64,000 nt of DNA. It comes from Hyphomicrobiales bacterium (GTDB lineage: Bacteria > Pseudomonadota > Alphaproteobacteria > Rhizobiales > Rhizobiaceae). Below are positions 34,630 through 43,731 of the stretch, piece after piece. A program made the position numbers and the translations under genes. The notes under the pieces were generated by a model. That model worked only from the letters and a program-made list of their open reading frames with translations. It ran no database searches and was not told where the DNA came from. The stretch is from the NCBI GenBank assembly GCA_900472575.1, contig UCIV01000007.1:62001-126000 (forward strand), given 5' to 3'. Position 1 is the stretch's first letter. The number at the start of each line of letters is the position of its first letter.

Positions 34630-36274
34630 TGTCAAGCGAAGTGAAGATTTGCCCCCTCTTGGAGGTGCGGACAAATTCTTGGACTGCTTATGCTGCAGTT
34701 CCGAGGTTTCGGCGGTATTCGGCGGGGCCAAAGCCGCCGAGTGAGAGCTTTATGCGATGCTCATTGTACCACTGGATGTAGGAATGCAGCTGCTGCATGA
34801 AGTCGAACAGGGTCGTATTGATCCAGGTACGATTATAGAACATCTCGTTTTTCAGCCGCCCAAAGAACCCCTCGCAGGCCGAGTTGCCCGGCGAGCACCC
34901 TTTACGTGACATAGACCGGATCAGTTGAGCTCGCTGCACACGGGACAACCAGCCGGGCCAGCGATAATGGGCACCCCGGTCGGAGTGCACAATAGGTCGG
35001 TCGGGACTGCCGGTGATTGTTTCGATCGCGGCATCAAGCATCGTGTTCACCAGCTGGGGCATCTGGACGTGTGCTTACAGACCAACTGACCACAAGGTCA
35101 TCGAAACAATCGATCATGGGCGACAGATACACTTTGCCTGCTGGCAGGTGGAATTCGGTGATATCGGTAAGCCACTTCTCGTTGAGCCTTGCAGCATGGA
35201 AATCACGATTGACCAAATGTTCCGGCGCAGTGTCTACACCGCCTACCATTGGTCACGACCAACTGCTCTTGCTTCATCAAGCGGCGGACCACCTTTTCGG
35301 AGACCTGTTCTCCGCCTTTGGCCAGTGCCGCATGAATGCGTCTGTAGCCGTAGCAGTTACGGTTGGTTTCGAAAAGCACGACGATGGTCTGGCGAAGATC
35401 TGCGTATCGGTCCTCGAGAGAAAGCAGAGACCGGTGATAAAAATAGGAGCTGCGGGCGAACTCAAGCCGGATGAGAAGTTCTGCTAATGGATATGTGTCT
35501 CGGAGGGCATCAACCAGCAGTGTCTTTTCCCGGTTTCCCAGGAGCCGCAGATCGATGCCCAGATCTTTTTTTACGAGTTCGTTCGCCTTCGTAAGCAAAT
35601 CATGTTCGAGTTTAAGGCGCTACACATCACTGCGCAGGGCTTCAAGTTCACGCTCGAGCTCGTCTCGGCTGGCGGTTGGTGATAATTTGCGACGGCTTGT
35701 CATGGATGCAGGGACCTCACGACCAAGTTTCTGGTTCTTCCAGTCGTACAACGTCTGCCGGCTTACGCCTACCTTCTGAGCCACCACGCGGGCACTGTCA
35801 CGCCTGGAGCACAGATCGATCACGGCCGTTCGCTTCTGCTGCTCCGATCTGATGGTACCGCTTGAGTTGCCGGTATGAACTCGCCGCCTGTCGCCGGGCT
35901 GATATTCATCGATCCAATCCGAAAGCTTTTGACGGCAAGGGTAGCCAAGCGCTTTAATGGTCCATGCCAGGCAACGGCCATGCTCCAGATAGTGCTCAAC
36001 AGCAATCCTCCTTCGCTCATCCGAATAACGCTGTTTCATAAGCACATATCTTGCCGACAAGTCGTTGCCAGATGCGAATTCGCGATTTCAATGCTTCAGA
36101 GCATTCTTCGTCGGATACCCCAACTGGCGGATGGTGGCATTCGCCCGCTTGCCAAGCTTGATATAGAGCTTCACGGCCCTCATGCGGTCTTCGTACGAAT
36201 ACATGAACTATCTCCTGTTAGTCCAAGTTTTCGTCCGTACCTCCGGGGGGGCAGTTTCTCACTTCGCCTGACAG
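34630..36274 (-). mobile_element. Degenerate IS3-family insertion sequence in xthA
   Basis: Terminal inverted repeats begin TGTCAAGCGAAGTGAAGATT at the left and, read from the right end, TGTCAGGCGAAGTGAGAAAC. They continue to an inner TGCCCCC...GGAGGT...CGGAC...CTTGGAC. Excluding the element and one copy of a 3-bp TTT target duplication restores xthA reading DMLYRPEVR. A 3-bp duplication suits IS3-family members. The transposase frames inside are interrupted, so the copy is probably immobile by itself. Confidence 0.85.
34688..36039 (-). pseudogene. IS3-family transposase, broken into three frames
   Basis: N-terminal part (MKQRYSDERRRIAVEHYLE..., SARVVAQKVGVSRQTLYDWKNQK) has a helix-turn-helix. 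A TAG at 35620 interrupts an otherwise continuous frame that goes on with LEHDLLTKANELVKKDLG and CYGYRRIHAAL. Two frameshifts follow, near 35250 and 35050, before the rve integrase core (NRDFHAARLNEKWLTDITEFHLP; SDRGAHYR; CEGFFGRLKNEMFY with the DDE residues). All parts are recognisable, but the enzyme cannot be made intact. Confidence 0.8.
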
Positions 36275-36474
36275 TTTATCGCCCCGAGGTCCGTCAAGCC
36301 AATTCGGACTTTATCGAACAAGGCTGGACGGATGCGATCCGCCATCTGCATCCAGACGAGCGGATCTACACATTCTGGAAATATTCACCCAGCGCTCGCT
36401 CTTCTCCAGCCAACCAGGCTTCGGCTACAAGCGCCCTGGTCCTCAACGCAACTGCCTCTATCTTCGGCTGGTAG
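36275..36474 (+). pseudogene. xthA: 3' part of the xthA pseudogene
   Basis: Reading resumes with YRPEVRQANSDFIEQGWTDAIRHLHPDERIYTFWKY, matching Xth residues after the nuclease core. It then departs from the family (no GLRIDHLLLS His-Asp region) and ends at a TAG at 36472. The C-terminal catalytic histidine region is lost. Confidence 0.75.
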
Positions 36475-36501
36475 GAATTTTTTGCTTAAGGAAAACTTGG
36501 C

Positions 36502-37371
36502 ATGAGCATCGCGACGACGCGCGAGGATTTTGACAACCGCAAATTTTTCGCAGGGATTGCACGCGGTATTGCAGGGGCCCTTCTCTTCGCGCTGCCGATG
36601 CTTATGACAATGGAAATGTGGCAGCTCGGCGTTTACATGGACCGCAGCCGTCTGCTGCTCCTTCTCCTCGTCAATATCCCCCTGCTGATCATTCTCTCCG
36701 ACAGGGTCGGCTTCGAAGAGACATCCACGTGGCGGCAAGCGATCCGTGATGCAAGCATTGCCTATGCTCTTGGTATCGTTTCCTGCGCATTGATCTTGGT
36801 TGCGATGGGAGTCATCAAGCAAGACCAGTCAGCGCACGAGATTATTGGCATGATCGCGCTTCAGGCCGTGCCCGCGAGTATAGGTGCGATGCTGGGCCGA
36901 AGCCAACTCGGTGGGCAGTCGGATAATAGAAACGACGAAGCGGGCGGAAACGATGACGACCCCGTTCACGAAAGGGAGACAGGCTACGCTGGGGAGTTGT
37001 TTCTCATGGCTGTCGGTGCCTTGTTCCTCAATCTCAACGTTGCGCCCACCGAAGAAATGATCCTGCTGTCTTATAAGATGACGCCGTGGCACGCCCTCGT
37101 CATCATCGCCGCCTCGCTGGCGGTGATGCATGGTTTCGTCTACGCACTGTCTTTTAGGGGGAGCCATGATCTCGCCGAGGGAACGCCAAGCTGGCATGCT
37201 TTTGTCCGTTTCACATTACCTGGATATCTGATCGCTTGTTTGATCAGTGCCTATTGCCTTTGGACGTTCCACAGAACCGATGACATCGGATCCACCCAAA
37301 TCCTGATGACTATTGTCATCCTGAGCTTCCCCGGCGCGATCGGCGCGGCGGCCGCTCGCCTGATCCTGTGA
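36502..37371 (+). CDS. TIGR02587-family integral membrane protein
   Basis: 289 residues, about eight hydrophobic helices, beginning NRKFFAGIARGIAGALLFALPMLMTMEMW, the TIGR02587 pattern. A hydrophilic Asn/Asp-rich loop at ~137-160 separates two halves. Family members are nearly always paired with a TIGR02588 gene, as here. Function unknown. Weak AAGGAAAA site. Confidence 0.88.
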   Translation: MSIATTREDFDNRKFFAGIARGIAGALLFALPMLMTMEMWQLGVYMDRSRLLLLLLVNIPLLIILSDRVGFEETSTWRQAIRDASIAYALGIVSCALILVAMGVIKQDQSAHEIIGMIALQAVPASIGAMLGRSQLGGQSDNRNDEAGGNDDDPVHERETGYAGELFLMAVGALFLNLNVAPTEEMILLSYKMTPWHALVIIAASLAVMHGFVYALSFRGSHDLAEGTPSWHAFVRFTLPGYLIACLISAYCLWTFHRTDDIGSTQILMTIVILSFPGAIGAAAARLIL

Positions 37372-37378
37372 GGCCGCG

Positions 37379-37789
37379 ATGACCAAAATCTCGAACGGTA
37401 AAAACATCGAGGCCGGCGCCCCTCACTGGATCGAATGGATCACAGGTGCTGCCTCCGGGATCATCGTAGTTGGCGTGATCGTCTGGATAGGAAAGGACGG
37501 GTTTCTGGACCGCGATACCTCGCCGAACCTTCATGGGAAGGTAGTGCAGATAGACGAGCGCAGCGATGGGTTTCAGGTCTTATTCTCAATCGAAAACGCT
37601 TCCAGTGCAACCGCATCCCAAGTGAAAATTCTAGGAGAAATAAGAGAGCAAGGCTCGGTGCTGGAAAGTAAGGAAACCATCTTGGATTACGTTCCCGGAC
37701 ATTCCAAGGCTGGCGGCGGACTGATTTTTCGGCAAAATCCGACTGGGAGGGAGCTCGAGGTCAGAGCGACGGCTTTCAGTGAGCCGTAA
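37379..37789 (+). CDS. TIGR02588-family single-helix protein
   Basis: 136 residues. N-terminal HWIEWITGAASGIIVVGVIVWIGKDGF is one membrane helix, followed by a beta-rich extracytoplasmic domain (VQIDERSDGFQVLFSIENASSATASQVKILGEI). Seven bp after its usual partner gene, so translationally linked. The pair likely forms a membrane complex of unknown role. Confidence 0.88.
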   Translation: MTKISNGKNIEAGAPHWIEWITGAASGIIVVGVIVWIGKDGFLDRDTSPNLHGKVVQIDERSDGFQVLFSIENASSATASQVKILGEIREQGSVLESKETILDYVPGHSKAGGGLIFRQNPTGRELEVRATAFSEP

Positions 37790-37860
37790 TTGCCAAGCTG
37801 ACGCGACGGTCAGTCGGAAACTGCCGGGCCAAAAATTACGATCAGAAGGAAGGCAGTGAC

Positions 37861-37906
37861 AAGGGAAGACATCGAACTGAGTTTAGGCAGCTCGGTGTCT
37901 TCCCTT
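37861..37906. terminator. Long hairpin between convergent genes
   Basis: Eleven-bp outer stem (AAGGGAAGACA / TGTCTTCCCTT) and an inner stem CGAACTG / CAGCTCG with one mismatch, loop about 8 bases. Lies between the TIGR02588 gene (plus) and the response regulator gene (minus). Likely a bidirectional terminator. Confidence 0.6.
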
Positions 37907-37937
37907 GGAGAGCCGAAATCAACTGCACTGTCGGTGT

Positions 37938-38363
37938 TCACGTAGATCGCCGTCCCGCATTCGCATCTTCGGCAAGAACCAGGCTCACCGGCGGCGAGCC
38001 GCTATCGTCTCCCTGGATGATTGCCGACACATAAGCGAGTGCGTTCTTCATCCCGTTCATCGTGTAAGGCTTCTCTATTGCGCCAAGAGCACCAGCGAAA
38101 TCATCGGGAATTTTCTTGATGTTGCCACTGACGAACACGTAGGGAATACCTGCGGCAGCAAGCTCTCGCCCGACATCGATGCCCGTAGGCCCATCCATGA
38201 GATGGATGTCCACAAACGCAAAATCCGGTTTGGAACTGCCAATCTGATGGCGTGCCTGAGTGCTGCTCATGGCAATCCCGGTCACGATATGTCCTGCCAT
38301 TTCCACCTCGCTTTCGAGCTCCATGGCAAGCAGCATCTCATCTTCTACGATCATAACTTTCAA
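37938..38363 (-). CDS. Single-domain response regulator
   Basis: 141 residues, receiver domain only. Acidic pair EDE (residues 7-9), phospho-acceptor Asp in FAFVDIHL, conserved Ser in VFVSGN and Lys in AIEKPY. No output domain, so it probably acts as a phosphate sink or partner for the overlapping kinase. Starts with TTG (38363), which overlaps the kinase TGA and has GGAGA seven bases upstream; ATG 38354 is the alternative. Resembles the LovR role described in Caulobacter (inference). Confidence 0.88.
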   Translation of the reverse strand: MKVMIVEDEMLLAMELESEVEMAGHIVTGIAMSSTQARHQIGSSKPDFAFVDIHLMDGPTGIDVGRELAAAGIPYVFVSGNIKKIPDDFAGALGAIEKPYTMNGMKNALAYVSAIIQGDDSGSPPVSLVLAEDANAGRRST

Positions 38364-39487
38364 TGCGTATTCTCCTGATGGTCGCCGACGAGAAGGACGA
38401 CGTCGACAATCGTCTTCTGCCCGTCCCGCTTCCGTTCGATTTCAGCGCCGAGCTGCAGGGCGGAGGCCTCAAGCAACATCCGTCCAAGCTCAGCACTTTC
38501 GCTGTCAGGCTCGACCGGCTCCGAGGTGTCTTCGACACGGATCAGAAAGTGGCCATTGAGGCGTTTTACGACAACATGGATATCGCCGCCGCCATCGCTT
38601 AGCCCGCGCCGGACGGCATCCCCGACGAGCTCGTTGACGATCAGCGAGAGTGGTGTGGCCTTGACGGCTGGCACGAGCAGAGGTGACAGATCCAGCGAAA
38701 GGCGAATGTCCTTGCGGCCCGTTGCATCGACAAGGTCGGTGACAAGCTCTCGTGTGAACTCCGACATGTCGAACTTCGAGACATCGTCCAGGGTGAACAA
38801 CTTGCGCTGAACCGTGCTGAGCGCTTCGATCCGGTTCAGCACCGACATTAGAGTGCGTTTTTGTCGATCATCCTTGGTGACACGCGCCTGAATTTTGACG
38901 ATCGAGGCCATCGTCAAAAGATTATTCTTTACCCGATGGTCGACCTCGTGGACGAGGAGCGTGCGGGCGTCCAGCGCAGAGCGCAGGTTCGCCGTGTGTT
39001 TTGCAACCTCCGCCTCGGCCTGATGCCGCGCGGCGGCCAGATCCGCTTCCCGACTCTTGACCGGCGTGAAGTCGAGCTGGGAAGCAAAGAAATAGATGAT
39101 CCTATTTGCTTCATCGCGCACAGGGCTAATGAATACGGCATTCCAGAACGTGGAGCCATCCTTGCGATAATTGAGGATGTCCACGGCCACGTCCTGACCG
39201 GCTCCGATCCGTTCGCGCATGAGCGCGATGGTATCCCGATCAGTCTCAGGCCCCTGCAGAAAACGACAATTACGGCCGATGACCTCATCGTCACTATAGC
39301 CCGTTAGCTTTCTAAAAGCCTCGTTGCAGAAGATAATCGGGTTGTCAGCTTGGTTTGGATCCGTGACGATCATTGGCATACGCGTGGCTTTGAACGCCGC
39401 CGCGAATGGGTCCTCACTCACGTGCCCGGCGACCAAACGGTCCCCGGCGCTGCGTGCTTCGCGTTGGTGTTGATCCTTTTCCTGCAT
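38360..39487 (-). CDS. LOV-domain histidine kinase (HisKA_2), blue-light sensor candidate
   Basis: 375 residues. An N-terminal PAS/LOV domain carries the flavin-adduct motif GRNCRFLQG (residues ~70-78), with the photoactive Cys, plus [12 protein letters not shown] and [10 protein letters not shown] helical linker follows, then HisKA_2 H-box [17 protein letters not shown]-box region [14 protein letters not shown] and a divergent G-box. LOV kinases of this type phosphorylate upon blue light. The overlapping response regulator is its likely target. A GGAAC-N18-TT element lies 31-55 bp upstream, so the photosensor itself may be stress-induced. Confidence 0.9.
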   Translation of the reverse strand: MQEKDQHQREARSAGDRLVAGHVSEDPFAAAFKATRMPMIVTDPNQADNPIIFCNEAFRKLTGYSDDEVIGRNCRFLQGPETDRDTIALMRERIGAGQDVAVDILNYRKDGSTFWNAVFISPVRDEANRIIYFFASQLDFTPVKSREADLAAARHQAEAEVAKHTANLRSALDARTLLVHEVDHRVKNNLLTMASIVKIQARVTKDDRQKRTLMSVLNRIEALSTVQRKLFTLDDVSKFDMSEFTRELVTDLVDATGRKDIRLSLDLSPLLVPAVKATPLSLIVNELVGDAVRRGLSDGGGDIHVVVKRLNGHFLIRVEDTSEPVEPDSESAELGRMLLEASALQLGAEIERKRDGQKTIVDVVLLVGDHQENTH

Positions 39488-39517
39488 ATTAGCCCTGATT
39501 GAGTTGCGTCACGAGAG

Positions 39518-39542
39518 AAGTCATGGCGGGGAAAATAGTTCC
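39518..39542 (-). promoter_or_regulatory. EcfG/RpoE2-like promoter of the LOV kinase
   Basis: Minus strand GGAAC-N18-TT (…ACTT rather than CGTT), in the 61-bp gap between the two kinase genes. Confidence 0.5.
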
Positions 39543-39548
39543 TGCTGG

Positions 39549-41366
39549 TCATGCCCTGCCGTGTGGCGGCATTAACGCTTCGATTTCGCAGATGACCCCG
39601 GCAGAATCATATATGATCGTCGATGTTCCATTGAGCTCGGCCGCCAGCAAACGCTCGACCAGTCGAGATCCGAAGCCCGTCCTGGTCGGGGCACCTACGC
39701 TCGGCCCGTCCCTTTCCTGCCAGCGGAGACGAAGAGAAGTGGTTTGGGGGACATAGAGCCAGGTAATCGATACTTTGCCCGTCGGTACGGAAAGGGCACC
39801 GTACTTGGCCGCGTTCGTTCCAAGTTCATGGAGGGCGAGCGACAATGTTGCAACGGCCTTTTGGGGCAGCAGAACTGATGGACCGGAGATTTCGAAACGC
39901 TCCGGCGGGTAAGGTGCAGCCACCCGCTCGACCACAGCAGCGAGATCCGCGCTTTGCCAGTCACCTTCTGCGAGCAGATCGTGAGCGTGCGCCATTGCCG
40001 ACAGCCGCGCTTCGAATGCGGCTACCGCATCTGTTGTATAAGTCGTCTTCGCAAAGGTCTGACGCGCGATAGCGATCACTGTCGCGAAGACATTCTTCAC
40101 CCGGTGATGCAACTCGCCGATCAAAACCGCCTGAAGCCGATCGGCCTCCATTTTTGTGGAAATATCATGGGCGATTTTCGATGCCCCGACAATCTTGCCG
40201 GCAGTGTCATGAATGGGTGAGACGCTCAGCAGAACGTCGACCAGATGGCCGTCCTTGCGGCGACGCTTGGTCTCATAGGCCTCGATTACGGAGCCGGCTT
40301 TGATCTGCTCGAGCAGAGCCGGCTCCTCTTCGGCCCTGTCTTCTGGCACCAAAGCCAGAACAGACTGACCAAGGATCTCATCGGCTTTGTAGCCATAAAG
40401 CCGTTCAGCACCGCCGTTCCATGATGCGATAGTCATGTCCAGGTCTATCGCAAGGATCGCATTGTTTGAGGACGCGATGATCGAGGCTAACCGGCGCTCT
40501 GCCTCTTGAGTCTTTTTTCTTTCACTGATGTCGATCGAAACGACAGCAACCTGATGGATACGCCCTTGTGCATCGCGCAGCGCAGAAACGGTATTGTTAA
40601 CCCACACGAGACTGCCATCTTTCCTCACATATCGCTTCTCCATGTCGAAGCTTTCGCCGGTGGCTGCAAGCTGGCTGAACAGCCGGTTTTGCTCGGGCAT
40701 GTCATCGAGGTAGGTGATGTCGGCGATACTCTTTCCGATGAGCTCCCGTTCTTCATAACCAACGATTTCGCAAAACCGCCGATTGACGTGCAGGATCTCC
40801 CCTTTCAGGCTGCCTTGGCCGATGCCGGCTGCCGACTGCGACACGACAGCTCTTAGCCGCTCCTCGCTTTCCTGCAGGGCCTGATCGGCGCGAACGCGGT
40901 CCGTCGTTTCATTCACGATGCAGAAGACGCCTCGCACGACCCCGTCCTCGTCATGGATAGCGGAATACGAGATGTCGAAATAGGCGGTTTCGGGGTAGCC
41001 ATGACGCTCGATGTAGAAGGGGCGATCCTTCGCGGCGACTGTCTCACCGGTGTCCATCACACGGCGCAAGAGTGGCTCGAGATCGTCCCAGAGCTCGGGC
41101 CAATTCTCTCGCGCGGGTCTGCCAAAAGCTATAGGGTGCCGATGGCCGATTGTCGGAGCGTAAGCCTCATTGTATAGCGCGACCAGATCTGGTCCCCAGA
41201 AAATGACGATCTGGGCCTTGGCCGGCAGCATGATATCGACAGCGGATTGCAGACGGCGAGGCCATGCTGATAGCGGACCGAGGAAAGAATCGTCCCATTT
41301 TCCGCTCTCGATCAATCGTGAGATCTCGTCCGTTTCTTTGAAGGTTTTCCCAGTCTCGCTTCGCAT
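39549..41366 (-). CDS. Multi-PAS HWE-family histidine kinase
   Basis: 605 residues from ATG 41366; a longer frame upstream is not supported. Three PAS-like domains (~20-170, ~175-300, ~300-430), then the HWE H-box GELHHRVKNVFATVIAIARQT, N-box HELGTNAAKYGALS and the WQERDGP motif that gives the family its name. GFGSRLVERLL forms the last ATP-lid part. HWE kinases commonly feed the PhyR-NepR-EcfG general stress cascade, which fits the neighbourhood; direct partner unknown. Confidence 0.88.
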   Translation of the reverse strand: MRSETGKTFKETDEISRLIESGKWDDSFLGPLSAWPRRLQSAVDIMLPAKAQIVIFWGPDLVALYNEAYAPTIGHRHPIAFGRPARENWPELWDDLEPLLRRVMDTGETVAAKDRPFYIERHGYPETAYFDISYSAIHDEDGVVRGVFCIVNETTDRVRADQALQESEERLRAVVSQSAAGIGQGSLKGEILHVNRRFCEIVGYEERELIGKSIADITYLDDMPEQNRLFSQLAATGESFDMEKRYVRKDGSLVWVNNTVSALRDAQGRIHQVAVVSIDISERKKTQEAERRLASIIASSNNAILAIDLDMTIASWNGGAERLYGYKADEILGQSVLALVPEDRAEEEPALLEQIKAGSVIEAYETKRRRKDGHLVDVLLSVSPIHDTAGKIVGASKIAHDISTKMEADRLQAVLIGELHHRVKNVFATVIAIARQTFAKTTYTTDAVAAFEARLSAMAHAHDLLAEGDWQSADLAAVVERVAAPYPPERFEISGPSVLLPQKAVATLSLALHELGTNAAKYGALSVPTGKVSITWLYVPQTTSLRLRWQERDGPSVGAPTRTGFGSRLVERLLAAELNGTSTIIYDSAGVICEIEALMPPHGRA

Positions 41367-41586
41367 TCGTACCCGCTCTACTTGCCGCTGGGATGTTGCG
41401 CATCGTGTTCCCGATTGGTTGTTGGCAGATTTATGGCGGCAGATGACTGCTGCAAGGCCATTCCGCAATGAATTCGGAAAGCGAAGGTAACCGACCTTTG
41501 AGGTTAGAGGCATCCAATGCAGGCCCTCTTCAAATCAAAGCCTGCTCTGCCAAGCTTTCATTTCTGAACTCTGGTCACGGCCCATG

Positions 41587-41758
41587 ACCGACGTTGACAT
41601 GCCACCTGGCATAGGATGGCATGCCGCTCGCCGCGATTATTCGCGACCGCTGGCCACCGATCAAGATCATTGTGTCTGACCATGTCGACGACGCCAGGCG
41701 ATCTAATTCCAGCCGAAACAGTTTTCTTCTCGACCTTATCGAGAAGAACAAATCATAG
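41587..41758 (+). pseudogene. Remnant of a response-regulator receiver domain
   Basis: Plus strand: TDVDMP (phospho-acceptor Asp region), then after a small deletion and frame change MPLAAIIRDRWPPIKIIVSDH, typical of rhizobial receivers (…DGLKLAxxIRDRWPPIKIIVTSG). The following GHARP and KPY segments are lost and TAG comes soon after. Rest of the 41367-41957 gap shows nothing recognisable. Confidence 0.5.
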
Positions 41759-41957
41759 AGACAATTGATGCCATTATAGGCATGCAATCATCGGCTAGCA
41801 CTGTCTGCAAGTGCCTTGTGGTCATCCATAGTTCGGACGAAGTCAGGCAGCGCCTGGTGTCCTTCCCAAGAAGAATTGTCTTCCAAAATTCGAGGATTTC
41901 TTCGCAGGCACGAGAACTCTTTCGTCTCCGTACCTCGTAGGAAAATAAAGCGGAGTC

Positions 41958-42662
41958 TTATTTTCTCCGTCGAAATTCGCCCGCGGCAATACTCTCAAGC
42001 CCCGACATATCTGTTACAAAGAGCTTTTGTCGCCCGCCCAGCACAAACCCCATTTGTTCCCACGCGCTTAAAATGCGCGAAACTGTGTGAAGGGTAGTGC
42101 CGGTCATTTCCGCAATGTCCTGCCGGGAAATCAGGAAATCGATGCGGATGCCACGCTCCTCCTGTTTCCCCGCCTTCTTGGCAAGGCGCAGAACGGTGTG
42201 AGCAACCCGTCGTTCCACTTCCTCGGTCGACATTTCGCGGATGCGAACATGTGCTTCTTCCAGTCTCTCCCCAATAGTCTGCATGGCCGTCACGGCAAGG
42301 CGTGGATTGTGCTCCACAAAGCTCGGCCAAAGCTCCGTTGGCCAAGCCAGCGTGACACTTTCGGCTACGGCCGTTGCCGTGCCTGGGTAGTCCGTACGCT
42401 GCAGCGCTCTGGCAAAGCCGAACAAATCACCTGGATGCACGACCCTGACAATGATCTGCTGGCCGTCTTCCGTCACCTGCGTCACCTTGAGCCGGCCGTG
42501 CAGAAGAAGAAAGAAACTGCCGGCGGATCCGCCTTGTTCGAAAACTGCCTCCCCTTGGGCAAAGCGCCGTGCAGACGCATGTTGCAGCAACCGATCCAAC
42601 TCATCGTCCGGCATAAGGTCGAAAAGCGAAATAGATCGAATAAGCGAGCGGTCGATTTTCAA
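41958..42662 (-). CDS. nnrR: Crp/Fnr-family regulator, likely NnrR-type NO-responsive activator
   Basis: 234 residues. Cyclic-nucleotide-like beta barrel (residues ~15-130; FEQGGSAGSFFLLLHGRLKV), dimer helix, then a winged helix (ISRQDIAEMTGTTLHTVSRILSAWEQ). Lacks the four N-terminal cysteines that hold the Fe-S cluster in Fnr, as NnrR/Dnr proteins do. Sits directly downstream of nirK-nirV, as nnrR does in related rhizobia. Predicted to bind TTG-N8-CAA boxes, several of which occur here. The NnrR label is based on context and family. Confidence 0.78.
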   Translation of the reverse strand: MKIDRSLIRSISLFDLMPDDELDRLLQHASARRFAQGEAVFEQGGSAGSFFLLLHGRLKVTQVTEDGQQIIVRVVHPGDLFGFARALQRTDYPGTATAVAESVTLAWPTELWPSFVEHNPRLAVTAMQTIGERLEEAHVRIREMSTEEVERRVAHTVLRLAKKAGKQEERGIRIDFLISRQDIAEMTGTTLHTVSRILSAWEQMGFVLGGRQKLFVTDMSGLESIAAGEFRRRK

Positions 42663-42752
42663 GGTGGCTTGTTCCTCGGTGCGGAGCCGGTCAGGTCGCG
42701 TTCATAGTGAAACGCAGCCACTTCCCTCCCTGAGGAATCGGCCTGAGTAACG

Positions 42753-43649
42753 CTACATCGGACGGCCTGAAATGGCAAAAAGCAGCGGCGCATACCACCG
42801 TCTGTCACGTACGAGGCGAAAGCCTACGTTGTCGGGTGGTGCGCCGACCGAACACCCGCCACCTTTAGGTTCACGAATAAACGAGCTCAACGGGGCGCTG
42901 TGTTTGCCGGCTGTAATATAGATACCGCAACTTTCGGCTTCTGATATCGGCTTCGAGTACCTATCCAGCATGACCCTGCGCAGGCAGGTTGATGTCCATT
43001 CCCATATATTTCCTCCGAAATCGGCAAGGCCGTGTTCGTTCTCGCCAAAACTCCCATAGGGTTGAGGATGAGGAAGACGCGAGGCTTTGCGCGCGGTTTC
43101 GCGTTCATAGTCCGCCAGCCAACGCAATGCGGGATTCTTGCTCTCCGGATCGATGCCGAGTGCATCATCCGGATATTTCGAGCCTGCAGCAAACGCCAGT
43201 TCTTCAATGGACGGCAATCGCCAGATCTCTCCGGTTTTATCGGAAAGCCAGCGGGCATAGATGGCCGCATCGTCAAAGCTTACCCCGGTCACGGGCAAAT
43301 CGGCGCGTGACGATGTCCGCAAATCGCGGCGAGTACAGCCCCCTTCGAGAACACATTGATCGTAGCTCTCGGCACTTACCTGATACTTCATGATTTCCAA
43401 CGGCTGTCGGAGAGTGTTGGTCATCGGCGCGTCGACGGCGAGGCCATTGCGAAAGAACTCCCCACTTTCACGATACTCCAAGCGACCCGCAGGGATGCTG
43501 ATGGTTTCAGGAACTGGGCCGCCGTTTCCACGCGTCGGTAGTAATCCAGACTGAAAGCCAATTGCGCCCGTCAAACCGACAACAAGTGCGAACGGAAGAG
43601 CGATTGACGAAAAGGCATTACGAAGAAGAGCGGCATTGAAAAACGTCAT
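42753..43649 (-). CDS. nirV: NirV, SUMF1/FGE-domain nitrite reductase accessory protein
   Basis: 298 residues. N-terminal hydrophobic segment (~15-35), then a formylglycine-generating-enzyme-like domain (ADLPVTGVSFDDAAIYARWLSDKTGEIWRLPSIEELAFAAG, NEHGLADFGGNIWEWTSTC, NVGFRLVRD). Found in operon with nirK in rhizobia, but its exact job is unclear; it is not essential for all NirK. 82 bp after nirK. Confidence 0.9.
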   Translation of the reverse strand: MTFFNAALLRNAFSSIALPFALVVGLTGAIGFQSGLLPTRGNGGPVPETISIPAGRLEYRESGEFFRNGLAVDAPMTNTLRQPLEIMKYQVSAESYDQCVLEGGCTRRDLRTSSRADLPVTGVSFDDAAIYARWLSDKTGEIWRLPSIEELAFAAGSKYPDDALGIDPESKNPALRWLADYERETARKASRLPHPQPYGSFGENEHGLADFGGNIWEWTSTCLRRVMLDRYSKPISEAESCGIYITAGKHSAPLSSFIREPKGGGCSVGAPPDNVGFRLVRDRRWYAPLLFAISGRPM

Positions 43650-43731
43650 AGGATCCTCCGATCCCTCCGGCCTCCTCTGACCGGCACGGAGATGCGGCTC
43701 GGCACTCGATCCGAGGCCGAGCCAAACATCG

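Noticed and set aside
35013-35474. Plus-strand open frames within the IS element
   Set aside because: Antisense to recognisable transposase segments and without homology of their own.
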